The notes under the pieces are model-generated. The model had not been told where the DNA came from, made no database searches, and saw only the letters and a program-made list of their open reading frames with translations. A stretch of DNA of 57,056 nt from contig JAUQPE010000017.1 of NCBI GenBank assembly GCA_030550515.1, positions 1 through 57,056 on the forward strand, given 5' to 3'. The position numbers were made by a program, and so were the translations under genes. Of this stretch, positions 16,032-24,298 are shown piece by piece. The stretch comes from Thermotogota bacterium (GTDB lineage Bacteria > Thermotogota > Thermotogae > Thermotogales > Thermotogaceae). Within the stretch, counting starts at the first letter, position 1; each line of letters begins with the position of its first letter.

Positions 16032-19000
16032 GGTTCCACCACCCTCACCGTAACGAAGATTGTGAGGTCTCTCTTCTGTTTCTCTTCCGTCTTGGTTCTG
16101 AAGAGACGACCGATGATGGGTAAATCCCCCAAGAAGGGAAGCTTCGTTTCCGTGACGTTCGTGAATTCGCGCGTGAGCCCACCTATGACTATCGTGGAGT
16201 TGTTCCTGACGATGAGGAAGGTCTTAGCCTCCCTAGTTCTCTCGCCAGGTATGTTCTGCACGTAGTTTCCAGGTTCGCTGGCTTTGACGAAGAGATCGAC
16301 CTCTATCGTGTCATCGCCCCTCACGTGCGGCGTGATCCGAAGCTCGATACCCGTCTCCAGGAACTGGACTTCGGGTGTGCCGTCCCCGTTCGTGTCGGTA
16401 ATGTAGGGGATACGGTCTCCTATGAGTATCCTGGCCTCCTTACCGCTCACCGTCACGACACGCGGGCTAGCGAGGATATCGCCTAGACTTCCCTGAGTTC
16501 TGTCCGCCACCTGAAGTGTTAGAGTGGACCCCAGCACGCTGCTGATGATCCTCTCAAAGTTGAGGTAATCGGAGACGTTGAAAGTGAAAGTCATACCGCC
16601 CGAGCCCACGTTCACGTTCGGTGCGTTCGCTGAGGGTCCAACGAGTCCGATGTTGATGCTCTCGTTCAAACTGCTCAAGAGGGATCTGTCCACCATCATT
16701 GCGGATATTTCCACTTGTTTCGTCGGTTTGGAGATCTTTCTCACTATCTCGTCTATCTCGGCCTTCACGGTTTCGGAGATGCCCGTCACTATCATGAAAT
16801 TGTTCAGAGCGTCGACGTAGACCGTCCCACCATAAAACTCTATCAGCGCCTTCACTTGATCGAAGTTGTGGGAGATCTCGTACACGTACCTCCTGGTGGG
16901 ATCCTGCTTGGTTTTGTAGATCACGTAGGCGTTGTCTTTCCTGTCGAAAACGTACCCGTAGTTTTTCCCAACGATACCCACAAAGTTGTCCCAAGATACG
17001 TTGTCGACGAAGAGCGTGACCTTCTCGGTTGGAACGTCCGCGAACACGATCGAGATACCCAGTTTCCTCGCGGCTTCCTTGATCAATTCAAACAGGGGGA
17101 CGTCCTCGGCTTTCACGGAAATCTTGTCCTTCATAACCGTGATGTACTCTTTGGTTTGGGTTTCTTCGACTTGTTTGATCAACCTCTCCGCTCTTTCGAC
17201 CACGTCTTTTGGTCCCAGCAGTAAGATGTAGCCGAGCTTGGGGAACGCCTCGATCTTCAGATCGGAAAAGATCTTTCCTAGATAGGATACGACCTCGTTC
17301 AAATCCAAGTTGGCTGGTATCGGCACGGTCTTTCTTTCGGTTTTTTCGGAAACTTTCGAAACTTTCTCGCTGAAGAGTTTGTATACCTCTTCGACTTTCT
17401 GCCTCTTGGAAGCCGGCGCTTCCACCAGAACGACACCTATCTTGTCCAGATAGATCACCTGCTTCACATCCGACACGAACGCTTCCAAGAAGGCTTTGAA
17501 CTGCTCAAATGGGAACCCGCTATCCACTTCAAAGATGACTCGCTCGAAAACGTATTCCCTGTAAACCACCGAGAACCTTTTCTGGAAGGTTTCGAAAACT
17601 TCCAACACTTTCTGGACATCGTCTTGCGCACCACGAACAACGATCAAGGCCAACTTCTCGAGTTTCGTCGCAGAAACCTCGGGGTAAACTTCTTTGGAGA
17701 AATTCAAGAATTCGTCGATGGGGAAATCCTTCGGAATATCCACGAAGACGGCAATTTCTTTCTCTTTAACCTCGCCGAGTTTGGCCAAGACGTCTTCAAA
17801 GAGTTTCTTAGCTTGCTCTACAACATCTTTCGTTCCAAAGACGACAGCCAGGTCACCGAGTAGCTCGTAAGCCACTCCCGTACTACTCGCCACCAAGGCC
17901 ATCAACCTATCCGTTCCCGCCACCCACTTCGGTATCCTCAAAACCTCCCTTGTCTCCTCGCTTTTCAGGGTCGACAAGCGATCCAAGAAGGCCTGCGCCT
18001 CTTCCACTCTCTTCCTCTCACCGATCAACAACACGCCTGTGTCCAAGAACTCCACCGAGACACCATAAACTTGTGCTAACAAGTTCTTCACGACTTCTTG
18101 GGGGAGCCCCACCTTCCTGTCGACTATTTTCATCGTCTTTTGCTCGGCAACGAGTTCCTCCAGTTCTTTTGCCGCATCTGAAAGTACCTTCTCGTCTCGT
18201 GAAGACAACATCACCACGTTGAGCCCCGGGAAGGTGGAAACGGTTACTCCGTATTTTTCCCTGAGGAACGCCTTCACACCTTCGATGCCGTGTTCCGGAA
18301 TGGAAACGTTCAAGAACTTGAGGTGCTCTTTGGTCATTTCTTTCAGGTAATTCTCGGCTTTCAACAGGTCATCCTCGGTTCCCTCCAATATCAAGAACTT
18401 TCCTACCTTCTTGGTATCGACGTTGAAGAGCCTCTGAACTACCGCAAGCAATCCTTCTTCCAATTCGTTCTGAAATTCCATACAAATCGTCTTGAATCCT
18501 TTTCGACGCTCTCGTAGCAATGCCTCAAGCAGAGGTGATATACCATCGAAAACCTTTTTCGGGAGGTTGAACACCACCCTGAGGTTCTTTCCGTCCACAT
18601 TCAGAAGCCTCAGGCGATTTGAAGGCACTCCCAAAAACTCGACAGCAGCCTTCAGAAATTCTTCCTCCCCTTTCGATATCGTCATGGAGAAGACCTGTGA
18701 GCTCAACTCGAGGTTGTTCTCTGCCAAGAAATTCAAGAGTTCCTGCTCCTGATCTATTGGAACTTGACAGATCACCAGGTTCAGCTCCGGATGAGGTTCT
18801 GCTGAAATACCAAGGAGCAGCCTTATGAGCTTTGAGGCCGTTTCCGGATCGTAACTGTAGAAGGCGAACCGCTTGGTGGGGACGGTCGTCGGCTCCGCGA
18901 GTTTTTGTTCTTTCGCCTCCAGAAGTTTCAAGTACCTTTCGATCTTCGAGAGTGCCTCTTCACCGCCCGTGAGGATCACCCTCGAAATGGGTTTCAGGAT

Positions 19001-19882
19001 CTGGTACTCGAATTGGTAAACGTTCCTCAAACCGTCCAGGAGCTCGATCACCTGATCCACAGGGGCAGTAAAGACGATTTCTCTGCGTTGAAGGGGTGGG
19101 GAAACGGAAATCAAACTCGCTATCAAATCGTGTTCTTGAGCCGTTCCGTAGACAAAGAGAGCGGACTTTGAAGGCAAGTAGGCCAGTTTGTCGGGCGAGA
19201 TCAATGCCTTCAACTTTTCCACAAAACTCTGTTCACCTACCCTGTACACCCCCCAAAACCTCTGGAACCTCTCCGAAACCTCTTCGTACCTTCCCACGAA
19301 CATAGTCCCGTCCGGAAAGTAAGAGTAAGAAACGTCTCCAAGTGTTACGAGCACATCCCTGAGGGCATCTTCCGGCGCCACACCTACAAGTCTCATGTTG
19401 AGCGACAAATTCCTGACAGAATCGGCGATCACGACGTTCAAGTTCAAACGCTCGGCGAGGTATTTCAGAACGCTTTCAAAGCTCATCCCCTCAAAAACGA
19501 CGTCGAACCTCTCGTCGCTCCTTGGAAACTGCAGGAGGAAGACGTTGTTCTTCAGCTCGTAAGAGACTTGGGACGGTACCAAGAGGTTCACGAAGACTGT
19601 AAGGCCATTCCCCACGTTCACAACCCTCACCATTTCCACCGGTCCAACCGCAACTGGAAAGATCAACCTGTCACCACTCATCGTGACATCCTTCAAGAAG
19701 ACCGAATAAACCGTTTTCGAAGTGTTGGCTTCGACTCGTGCCTCCACGGGTCTTCCAGACAACACCAACTCGATCGACACCTTGCTCTCGGTTACCCTTG
19801 GTGTCACTTCCACCAAAGAAACCGCAAAACCAAGTGTGAAGAGTAAGGAAAGTATCAGAATGCAAGCTATTCTTCCTTTCAC
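16028..19882 (-). CDS. Giant secretin of a type IV pilus/type II-like system (PilQ type)
   Basis: Outer-membrane secretin, 1284 residues, about twice the usual PilQ length. Proposed order: signal peptide 1-20; AMIN-like beta domain about 22-118; STN/N0-like domain about 125-200; about eleven N1-like beta-alpha-beta modules of 50-65 residues between 205 and 907; a second STN-like domain about 910-992; a final N1 module 998-1051; secretin pore domain about 1055-1284. The pore domain has ASPRVVTVSGKEARILIGDRIPY, VQFLETGIELRITPHV and LPFLGDLPIIGRLF. The start is GTG 19882 with GGAGGGG about 8 bases upstream. Upstream genes pilO, pilN, pilM and pilC belong to the same system. Module counts come from reading repeated patterns, not from a profile search. 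Confidence 0.91.
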   Translation of the reverse strand: MKGRIACILILSLLFTLGFAVSLVEVTPRVTESKVSIELVLSGRPVEARVEANTSKTVYSVFLKDVTMSGDRLIFPVAVGPVEMVRVVNVGNGLTVFVNLLVPSQVSYELKNNVFLLQFPRSDERFDVVFEGMSFESVLKYLAERLNLNVVIADSVRNLSLNMRLVGVAPEDALRDVLVTLGDVSYSYFPDGTMFVGRYEEVSERFQRFWGVYRVGEQSFVEKLKALISPDKLAYLPSKSALFVYGTAQEHDLIASLISVSPPLQRREIVFTAPVDQVIELLDGLRNVYQFEYQILKPISRVILTGGEEALSKIERYLKLLEAKEQKLAEPTTVPTKRFAFYSYDPETASKLIRLLLGISAEPHPELNLVICQVPIDQEQELLNFLAENNLELSSQVFSMTISKGEEEFLKAAVEFLGVPSNRLRLLNVDGKNLRVVFNLPKKVFDGISPLLEALLRERRKGFKTICMEFQNELEEGLLAVVQRLFNVDTKKVGKFLILEGTEDDLLKAENYLKEMTKEHLKFLNVSIPEHGIEGVKAFLREKYGVTVSTFPGLNVVMLSSRDEKVLSDAAKELEELVAEQKTMKIVDRKVGLPQEVVKNLLAQVYGVSVEFLDTGVLLIGERKRVEEAQAFLDRLSTLKSEETREVLRIPKWVAGTDRLMALVASSTGVAYELLGDLAVVFGTKDVVEQAKKLFEDVLAKLGEVKEKEIAVFVDIPKDFPIDEFLNFSKEVYPEVSATKLEKLALIVVRGAQDDVQKVLEVFETFQKRFSVVYREYVFERVIFEVDSGFPFEQFKAFLEAFVSDVKQVIYLDKIGVVLVEAPASKRQKVEEVYKLFSEKVSKVSEKTERKTVPIPANLDLNEVVSYLGKIFSDLKIEAFPKLGYILLLGPKDVVERAERLIKQVEETQTKEYITVMKDKISVKAEDVPLFELIKEAARKLGISIVFADVPTEKVTLFVDNVSWDNFVGIVGKNYGYVFDRKDNAYVIYKTKQDPTRRYVYEISHNFDQVKALIEFYGGTVYVDALNNFMIVTGISETVKAEIDEIVRKISKPTKQVEISAMMVDRSLLSSLNESINIGLVGPSANAPNVNVGSGGMTFTFNVSDYLNFERIISSVLGSTLTLQVADRTQGSLGDILASPRVVTVSGKEARILIGDRIPYITDTNGDGTPEVQFLETGIELRITPHVRGDDTIEVDLFVKASEPGNYVQNIPGERTREAKTFLIVRNNSTIVIGGLTREFTNVTETKLPFLGDLPIIGRLFRTKTEEKQKRDLTIFVTVRVVEP

Positions 19883-19901
19883 GGTGTATCCCCTCCCCTT
19901 T

Positions 19902-20360
19902 TCACCTTATCGAGTAAAAAGCCCCACTGCGCGTGTCCAACACGATCAATCCCAAACTCGACGCGTACGCCACCGTGTAATCTCCGAAGTTTGGCGTTTC
20001 ACCCGTTATCTCAAGTTTTGTGCCGTCTTTGAGAAGGATTATTCTGATTCCCTCCTTGGAGCGGATGAAACCTAAAAACTTGTACTCGCCCACTCTCGGA
20101 AGCGCGAGGATGAGCTTGTCCGCCTCGTCTCTATCGAAGGCAAGCGCCACCGTTTGAAAGAGGAAAACGGGATGTTCAACCGTCCTCAAGGCCACCTCTT
20201 TCAGATCGGGCCTCACAAAAGTGTTCGCCAAAGTGCCCATGAGGTCTTCACGAGGAGTTTCAGAGACCAAACTTGGTTCCTGCCCGCGGGACAAGAATAA
20301 AAATGCGATGGCCCAAACAACTCCCAGGATCACCAGCAAGACCACCGTTCTCCGCGTCAT
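19902..20360 (-). CDS. Unrecognised single-pass membrane protein of the pilus operon
   Basis: 152 residues. A short basic start (MTRRT) precedes one hydrophobic helix (VVLLVILGVVWAIAFLFL); the rest is soluble and probably outside the membrane, ending in a beta-rich stretch with LKDGTKLEITGETPNFGDY. I do not recognise a family by sequence. Position between pilO and the secretin is where PilP is found in other type IV pilus operons, so a PilP-like linker role is possible, but the lipoprotein signal of PilP is absent. ATG 20360 overlaps the pilO stop (ATGA). Confidence 0.75.
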   Translation of the reverse strand: MTRRTVVLLVILGVVWAIAFLFLSRGQEPSLVSETPREDLMGTLANTFVRPDLKEVALRTVEHPVFLFQTVALAFDRDEADKLILALPRVGEYKFLGFIRSKEGIRIILLKDGTKLEITGETPNFGDYTVAYASSLGLIVLDTRSGAFYSIR

Positions 20361-20770
20361 TCTCTCACCCGCTCCGCAACGATCCTAACCACAACTCGCG
20401 GTGAGCCGAGGTCAAAACCGAGAAAATTCACGGGTATGCCGGATTTGTTGTTTATTTCCAATTCCCTGAGAGCTATCTTTTTGGTGGATAACAGCTGCGC
20501 CACCAGGCTTTCCGCTTCTCCAACGCTCACCGTGGAGACACCTTCCCCATAAGGGACATCCTGTGTCTCCTTTATGGCGCGCACGATCGTTTCGTACTCT
20601 CCCCTTCTGAGTAGGTACAACCTGTAGGCGCTCTGAAAGTTCTGAAGCTTTCCCTCCAACTTTCTAGTGTTGGAGAGGAATATTAGGAAGTCTGGCACGA
20701 TTAATCCAAAGATCAACGCCAACAGCAGCAATGTGGAAAACCAAACCGCGAATTTCCTGTTTATCGTCAT
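20357..20770 (-). CDS. PilO-like inner-membrane pilus assembly protein
   Basis: 137 residues: one N-terminal membrane helix (FSTLLLLALIFGLIVPDFLIFL), then a short helical region (LEGKLQNFQSAYRLYLLRRGEYE) and a C-terminal alpha/beta part. This resembles PilO/GspM-type proteins that join PilN in the inner-membrane alignment complex. The call rests mainly on topology and on position directly after pilN; sequence similarity is weak. The protein is shorter than typical PilO (about 200 residues). ATG 20770 follows the pilN stop by one base. Confidence 0.65.
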   Translation of the reverse strand: MTINRKFAVWFSTLLLLALIFGLIVPDFLIFLSNTRKLEGKLQNFQSAYRLYLLRRGEYETIVRAIKETQDVPYGEGVSTVSVGEAESLVAQLLSTKKIALRELEINNKSGIPVNFLGFDLGSPRVVVRIVAERVRE

Positions 20771-20771
20771 G

Positions 20772-21320
20772 TCATCTCCTCCTCAAAACAACCTTGTACT
20801 TCCTCAAATAGAAACCTTTTGGTAGAGGTTGATCGAATTCCTTTACCACTTCCACGGAAAAGGCGGGAGAGAAGTTGAGTTCTTCCTCCGCACTCGAAGA
20901 GACTTCGTAGAAGATTAACTCAAGAGTACCTTTCGTGTATTTTAGGTAATTCAAGTATCTTCCTCCAACCGAAAAGAGCCTCAACGTTTCTTCCAGAAAT
21001 TCCTCGTTTTCCTTTCTGAGGGTGAGAAAGTTGTTCAGGTTCTCGATCTTCCTTCTCAGATCCTTGAGTTGTTCTTGGAAAATCTTGATGGCCTTATCCA
21101 CTTCCTGCAGGTTTTTCCTGGAATCAAGGCTGAGGTTCACAGAGAAAGCCCTCAAGACATCCGCGTATCTCATTTTGAATTCTTCGACCGTTTGGGCTTT
21201 CAAAAAGCGAAAATAAGTGTGGAAAGCGAGAGGAGGCAAACACATGATCAAAACCAAGACGAGAAAAGTTGTGAGTTTTACCCTCCTTTTCTTATAGGGA
21301 TAAAGATTTAACTTTTCCAA
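20772..21320 (-). CDS. PilN-like inner-membrane pilus assembly protein
   Basis: 182 residues. The start MEKLNLYPYKKRR matches the short cytoplasmic NLxP peptide by which PilN docks into PilM. It is followed by one membrane helix (LTTFLVLVLIMCLPPLAFH) and a coiled coil at about 55-110 (EVDKAIKIFQEQLKDLRRKIENLN). The soluble end should lie in the periplasm. The start is TTG 21320 with a GGGAGG-type site upstream; it lies 29 bases inside pilM. Function: part of the PilMNO platform that connects the motor to the secretin. Confidence 0.76.
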   Translation of the reverse strand: MEKLNLYPYKKRRVKLTTFLVLVLIMCLPPLAFHTYFRFLKAQTVEEFKMRYADVLRAFSVNLSLDSRKNLQEVDKAIKIFQEQLKDLRRKIENLNNFLTLRKENEEFLEETLRLFSVGGRYLNYLKYTKGTLELIFYEVSSSAEEELNFSPAFSVEVVKEFDQPLPKGFYLRKYKVVLRRR

Positions 21321-22266
21321 GCTCCCTCCCCCCTCTCATCAGGAGGCCCAGCAAGCCGCACGGGACCTTCCCGCCCGTTTCCAGGACTATCCCCCTTTTC
21401 AAGACGGTACCCTCGTACTTTCCAGCGACGCTCTTGTAAACATCGGAAAAAAAATGAAGGTCAATCAGGTGATACTGTCGATCCAGCATCGACAGTTTCG
21501 CCTCGTCAAGGGACAGCTTCGCTTCCCTATCCAATTCCGCCAAGAAATCCAAAAAGTACGGTTCCAAAAAGCTCAAGTTTTCTCTCACGTTTCCGGTCAA
21601 CATCTCCCCGATGGGAATCCCCCGCGTGTCTTGAACCACGTAGAGGTAGTCCCAAAAGCTGGAGAAGATCAACCTGCAAGAGGTGTATTTTCCATCCCTC
21701 AAGGTGAGTATAGCGTAATAATCGTTGAGAAAGGAACAAATAACGAGCAGCGCGCTCGTTACTTTTTCTTTCCTCGTGTAGTACTCGAAGACCTCCAGGT
21801 ACTTCACGACGTCTGGAACGACGACATCCGCCTCCGGGAAACCGGAAAGCTTGAGCTTGTTGACGAAATCTTTAACCTGATCCTTTTTAGAGACGAAGAA
21901 CAGCCCGTTGTCCTCGTACCTGCTGAACAGGGCCACCTGAAGTTGTTCGGGAAGGATTCCAAGGTTCCTCGCAACTTCGATGACGGCGTAGTCTTTGACC
22001 ATCTTCGAAGTCACAGTCCTTGGAACCTTTAGGTTGACCATCAACACGTTCTCCATAGGTAGACTCGCGACCACGATGTCTTCCTCGTCCTTCTTAACCG
22101 ATTTGGAGAGGTTCTTTAAGACTTCGAAAGTCTTGTCAACGCCCTCCACAACCTCATAACTTTGCGAAACAAGACTCAACCTTCCGCCCCTTTTCCTTCC
22201 CCTTCCTACCCACACCGCATGCACGTTCACGTCGATCGCGAGAACGTCGTTGTAAAAGATCTGCAA
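21292..22266 (-). CDS. PilM-like actin-fold pilus assembly protein
   Basis: 324 residues, no membrane segment, begins with an actin-like first strand (DVLAIDVNVHAVWVG). PilM-type features are VVASLPMENVLMVNLKVPRT and KDYAVIEVARNLGILPEQLQV, which resemble the PilM region that binds PilN. Similarity to well-studied PilM is moderate; the call is strengthened by pilN, pilO and the secretin following in the standard order. The start is TTG 22266 with a GGGGGGTG site upstream. The 3' end overlaps pilN by 29 bases. Confidence 0.78.
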   Translation of the reverse strand: MQIFYNDVLAIDVNVHAVWVGRGRKRGGRLSLVSQSYEVVEGVDKTFEVLKNLSKSVKKDEEDIVVASLPMENVLMVNLKVPRTVTSKMVKDYAVIEVARNLGILPEQLQVALFSRYEDNGLFFVSKKDQVKDFVNKLKLSGFPEADVVVPDVVKYLEVFEYYTRKEKVTSALLVICSFLNDYYAILTLRDGKYTSCRLIFSSFWDYLYVVQDTRGIPIGEMLTGNVRENLSFLEPYFLDFLAELDREAKLSLDEAKLSMLDRQYHLIDLHFFSDVYKSVAGKYEGTVLKRGIVLETGGKVPCGLLGLLMRGGRELGKVKSLSL

Positions 22267-22279
22267 GGTAACACCCCCC

Positions 22280-22627
22280 TTACTTTATCCTCATCCTCCC
22301 CGTGGCAGGCTCTATCGTCACGCTCCAATTCTTTCCGATCACCGTACCCCCTCCACTCACGAACCCATTCACGTACACAACCTTCGGGAAAGTCTTGAAA
22401 GAAAAATCGAAAGTCACAAGCTCCCTCTTAAGTTTGTGTGGGTCGTAAAAGATCAACCTTCCATCACCAACCTCCAGATAACCGTTCTTCAGGGACCTCT
22501 CCCACATTCTGAAAAGTTTCACTTTAAAAATGTAAGGTTCGACGTCATCTCCAGGAACACAGAAAAGAAGCGACACCGTGACCGCTCCGACGATGAAGAA
22601 GGCGAGTAAAAATTCCAGTAGGCTCAT
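22280..22627 (-). CDS. Pseudopilin-like protein without a prepilin leader
   Basis: 115 residues. The N-terminus MSLLEFLLAFFIVGAVTVSLLF resembles a mature type IV pilin helix, including Glu at position 5, but there is no basic leader or Gly before a Phe as needed for prepilin peptidase. The frame upstream contains no start codon before it enters pilC; ATG 22627 overlaps the pilC stop (ATGA), and AAGGAG lies 9 bases before it. The rest is a small beta-rich domain. It could be a minor pilin that needs no processing or simply a one-helix membrane protein of the pilus system. Confidence 0.7.
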   Translation of the reverse strand: MSLLEFLLAFFIVGAVTVSLLFCVPGDDVEPYIFKVKLFRMWERSLKNGYLEVGDGRLIFYDPHKLKRELVTFDFSFKTFPKVVYVNGFVSGGGTVIGKNWSVTIEPATGRMRIK

Positions 22628-23823
22628 CCACCTATACTCCTTTGGAGTTGGAAGACCGTGGTGTATATGGAATAAGCCAAGAAAGCCACGAATCCCCCCA
22701 CTCCGGCTATCAAAAGAGGTTCCACAAGCGAAACAAGCTGTTTCACACCGTTTCTGACGATATCTTCGTAGAAGTCCGCCACTTTCTCCATGACTTCTTC
22801 CACTTTTCCTGTCTCCTCACCAGTTCCTATCATCTCGTAGACGAGTTGTGGAAAGACCTTGCTCTCTGCGAAAGTATCTCGGAGGGTCCTCCCTTCCTCT
22901 ATCATCCGAACCATTTCTTCTGCCTTCTCCATGATCCTGGGATTGTCGGAGGCGCGCGCCGCCATTCTGACGGCTTCCGTCACCCTCACACCACTTCCAA
23001 CTAAAATTCCGAGCGTTCTCGCGAATCTCTCGAGTCCCATGTTGTGTCTCAGCTTCCTCACAGGCGGAAACAGAATGGAGAGATACTCCTTCACGTAAGT
23101 TCCATACCTCGACTTCATCAACACGAACAAAGCCGCAAAAACACCCGCAACAACCGGAATGAACCAACCCCAGTTCGCCCCAAGGAACTCGTTCACCTTG
23201 AGAAGAAAACCTATCGTGGGGGACAGTGGTATGGAAGTTTCGAACGCTCGTATCAAGCTTGGAAGGATGTAAAAGCTGATCACCAGGACTATCACCACCG
23301 CGAAAACCAACACGAACATGGGATAAGCCATTGCCGATTTCACTTCGTCTTGTAGTCTCTTGGTGTTCTCGTAGTATTCCGCAGCCTTGTTCAGCGTCCT
23401 GTCCAACACACCGCCTTCTTCTCCCGCTTCCAACATGCTGACGAGCACGTTGTCAAAGACTCCGGTTTTTTTGAAAGCGTCGGCCAGCGTTGAACCCGCT
23501 TCCACGTCCAAGACGATGTCGAGAATGACTTTCCTGAACCTTCTGGAGAAGACCTCTTGTTTAGAGAGAACGTTCAAAGCGTCCTTTATCCTTATCCCAG
23601 CGGATATCATTATCGCAAGTTGTCTGCAAAAAGTGGCAATTTCAGCCACCGAAACGCTGAAAAAAGGAGATTTTTTCTTGAAGGCCCTCTCTTCCTCTAT
23701 GTTGACGACGACTAACCCTCGTTCTCCGAGAACGGAGATGGCCTTCAACTTGTTTTCGGCTTCTATGACGCCTCTTATCCTCCTTCCGCTCCCCTCCATC
23801 GCCACGTACCTGAAGAGAGGCAT
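22624..23823 (-). CDS. pilC: Type IV pilus inner-membrane platform protein PilC (GspF family)
   Basis: 399 residues. An N-terminal ~55-residue region is followed by two T2SSF domains (about 62-185 and 260-385), each with the EAGE-type motif: MLEAGEEGGVLDRTL near 130 and MIGTGEETGKVEEVM in the second copy. Three membrane helices lie at about 168-192, 218-236 and near 370-392. PilC anchors the extension motor under the pilus. No pilB, pilT or pilD gene is in this window, so the motors and peptidase must be encoded elsewhere. It starts one base after the ferritin-like gene. Confidence 0.93.
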   Translation of the reverse strand: MPLFRYVAMEGSGRRIRGVIEAENKLKAISVLGERGLVVVNIEEERAFKKKSPFFSVSVAEIATFCRQLAIMISAGIRIKDALNVLSKQEVFSRRFRKVILDIVLDVEAGSTLADAFKKTGVFDNVLVSMLEAGEEGGVLDRTLNKAAEYYENTKRLQDEVKSAMAYPMFVLVFAVVIVLVISFYILPSLIRAFETSIPLSPTIGFLLKVNEFLGANWGWFIPVVAGVFAALFVLMKSRYGTYVKEYLSILFPPVRKLRHNMGLERFARTLGILVGSGVRVTEAVRMAARASDNPRIMEKAEEMVRMIEEGRTLRDTFAESKVFPQLVYEMIGTGEETGKVEEVMEKVADFYEDIVRNGVKQLVSLVEPLLIAGVGGFVAFLAYSIYTTVFQLQRSIGG

Positions 23824-23824
23824 G

Positions 23825-24295
23825 TCAGCCGATCAGCCCCTTCACCTTCAAGAGTTTGGACACGTGACCTTTCTCTTGCTGTATTATCACACGAACCAAG
23901 TTTTTGGCCTTTTCATTTTTGAGCGTCTCAGAAATTTCGTAATAGAAGATTATGGTCTCCTTCTCCAGCGAGATCGAAAAATCGATAGCTTCTTCTACAG
24001 ATCTGTCCCTGAGGTATTCCTCCATGGTCTTGAAAGAAGGGAAAAACCTTCCTTCCACGTAGCTTCTGAGGAACGGTTCGGCTTCCTCCATGTTCAAGTA
24101 AACCTCTTCGTTTGCTCCGATCATATCTCCAATTCTTTCGAAGATTCTGGCGTGTTCTGCCTCTTCGCGAGACATGAAGAGGAAAAACTCTTTGATGTCC
24201 GGTTTTTGAAACCTCTCTCCGAGTCTTCTGTAGAACTCCTCTCCCTCTTTTTCCACAGATATCGCGATTTTCAAGAGCTCACGAGCCGAAAACAT
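23825..24295 (-). CDS. Ferritin-like diiron protein (rubrerythrin-related, no rubredoxin domain)
   Basis: 156 residues, four-helix bundle. Likely diiron ligands come from EKEGEEFY (15-22), EEAEH (Glu45/His48), EKETIIFYYE (Glu113) and EKGH (Glu141/His144), the ExxH pairs of the rubrerythrin superfamily. The C-terminal CxxC rubredoxin part is missing. Probable role is peroxide or oxygen handling or iron binding in an anaerobe; the exact reaction cannot be read from sequence. It lies between dus and pilC with 1-3 base gaps. ATG 24295 has AGGAGGTG 7 bases upstream. Confidence 0.85.
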   Translation of the reverse strand: MFSARELLKIAISVEKEGEEFYRRLGERFQKPDIKEFFLFMSREEAEHARIFERIGDMIGANEEVYLNMEEAEPFLRSYVEGRFFPSFKTMEEYLRDRSVEEAIDFSISLEKETIIFYYEISETLKNEKAKNLVRVIIQQEKGHVSKLLKVKGLIG

Positions 24296-24298
24296 TTT

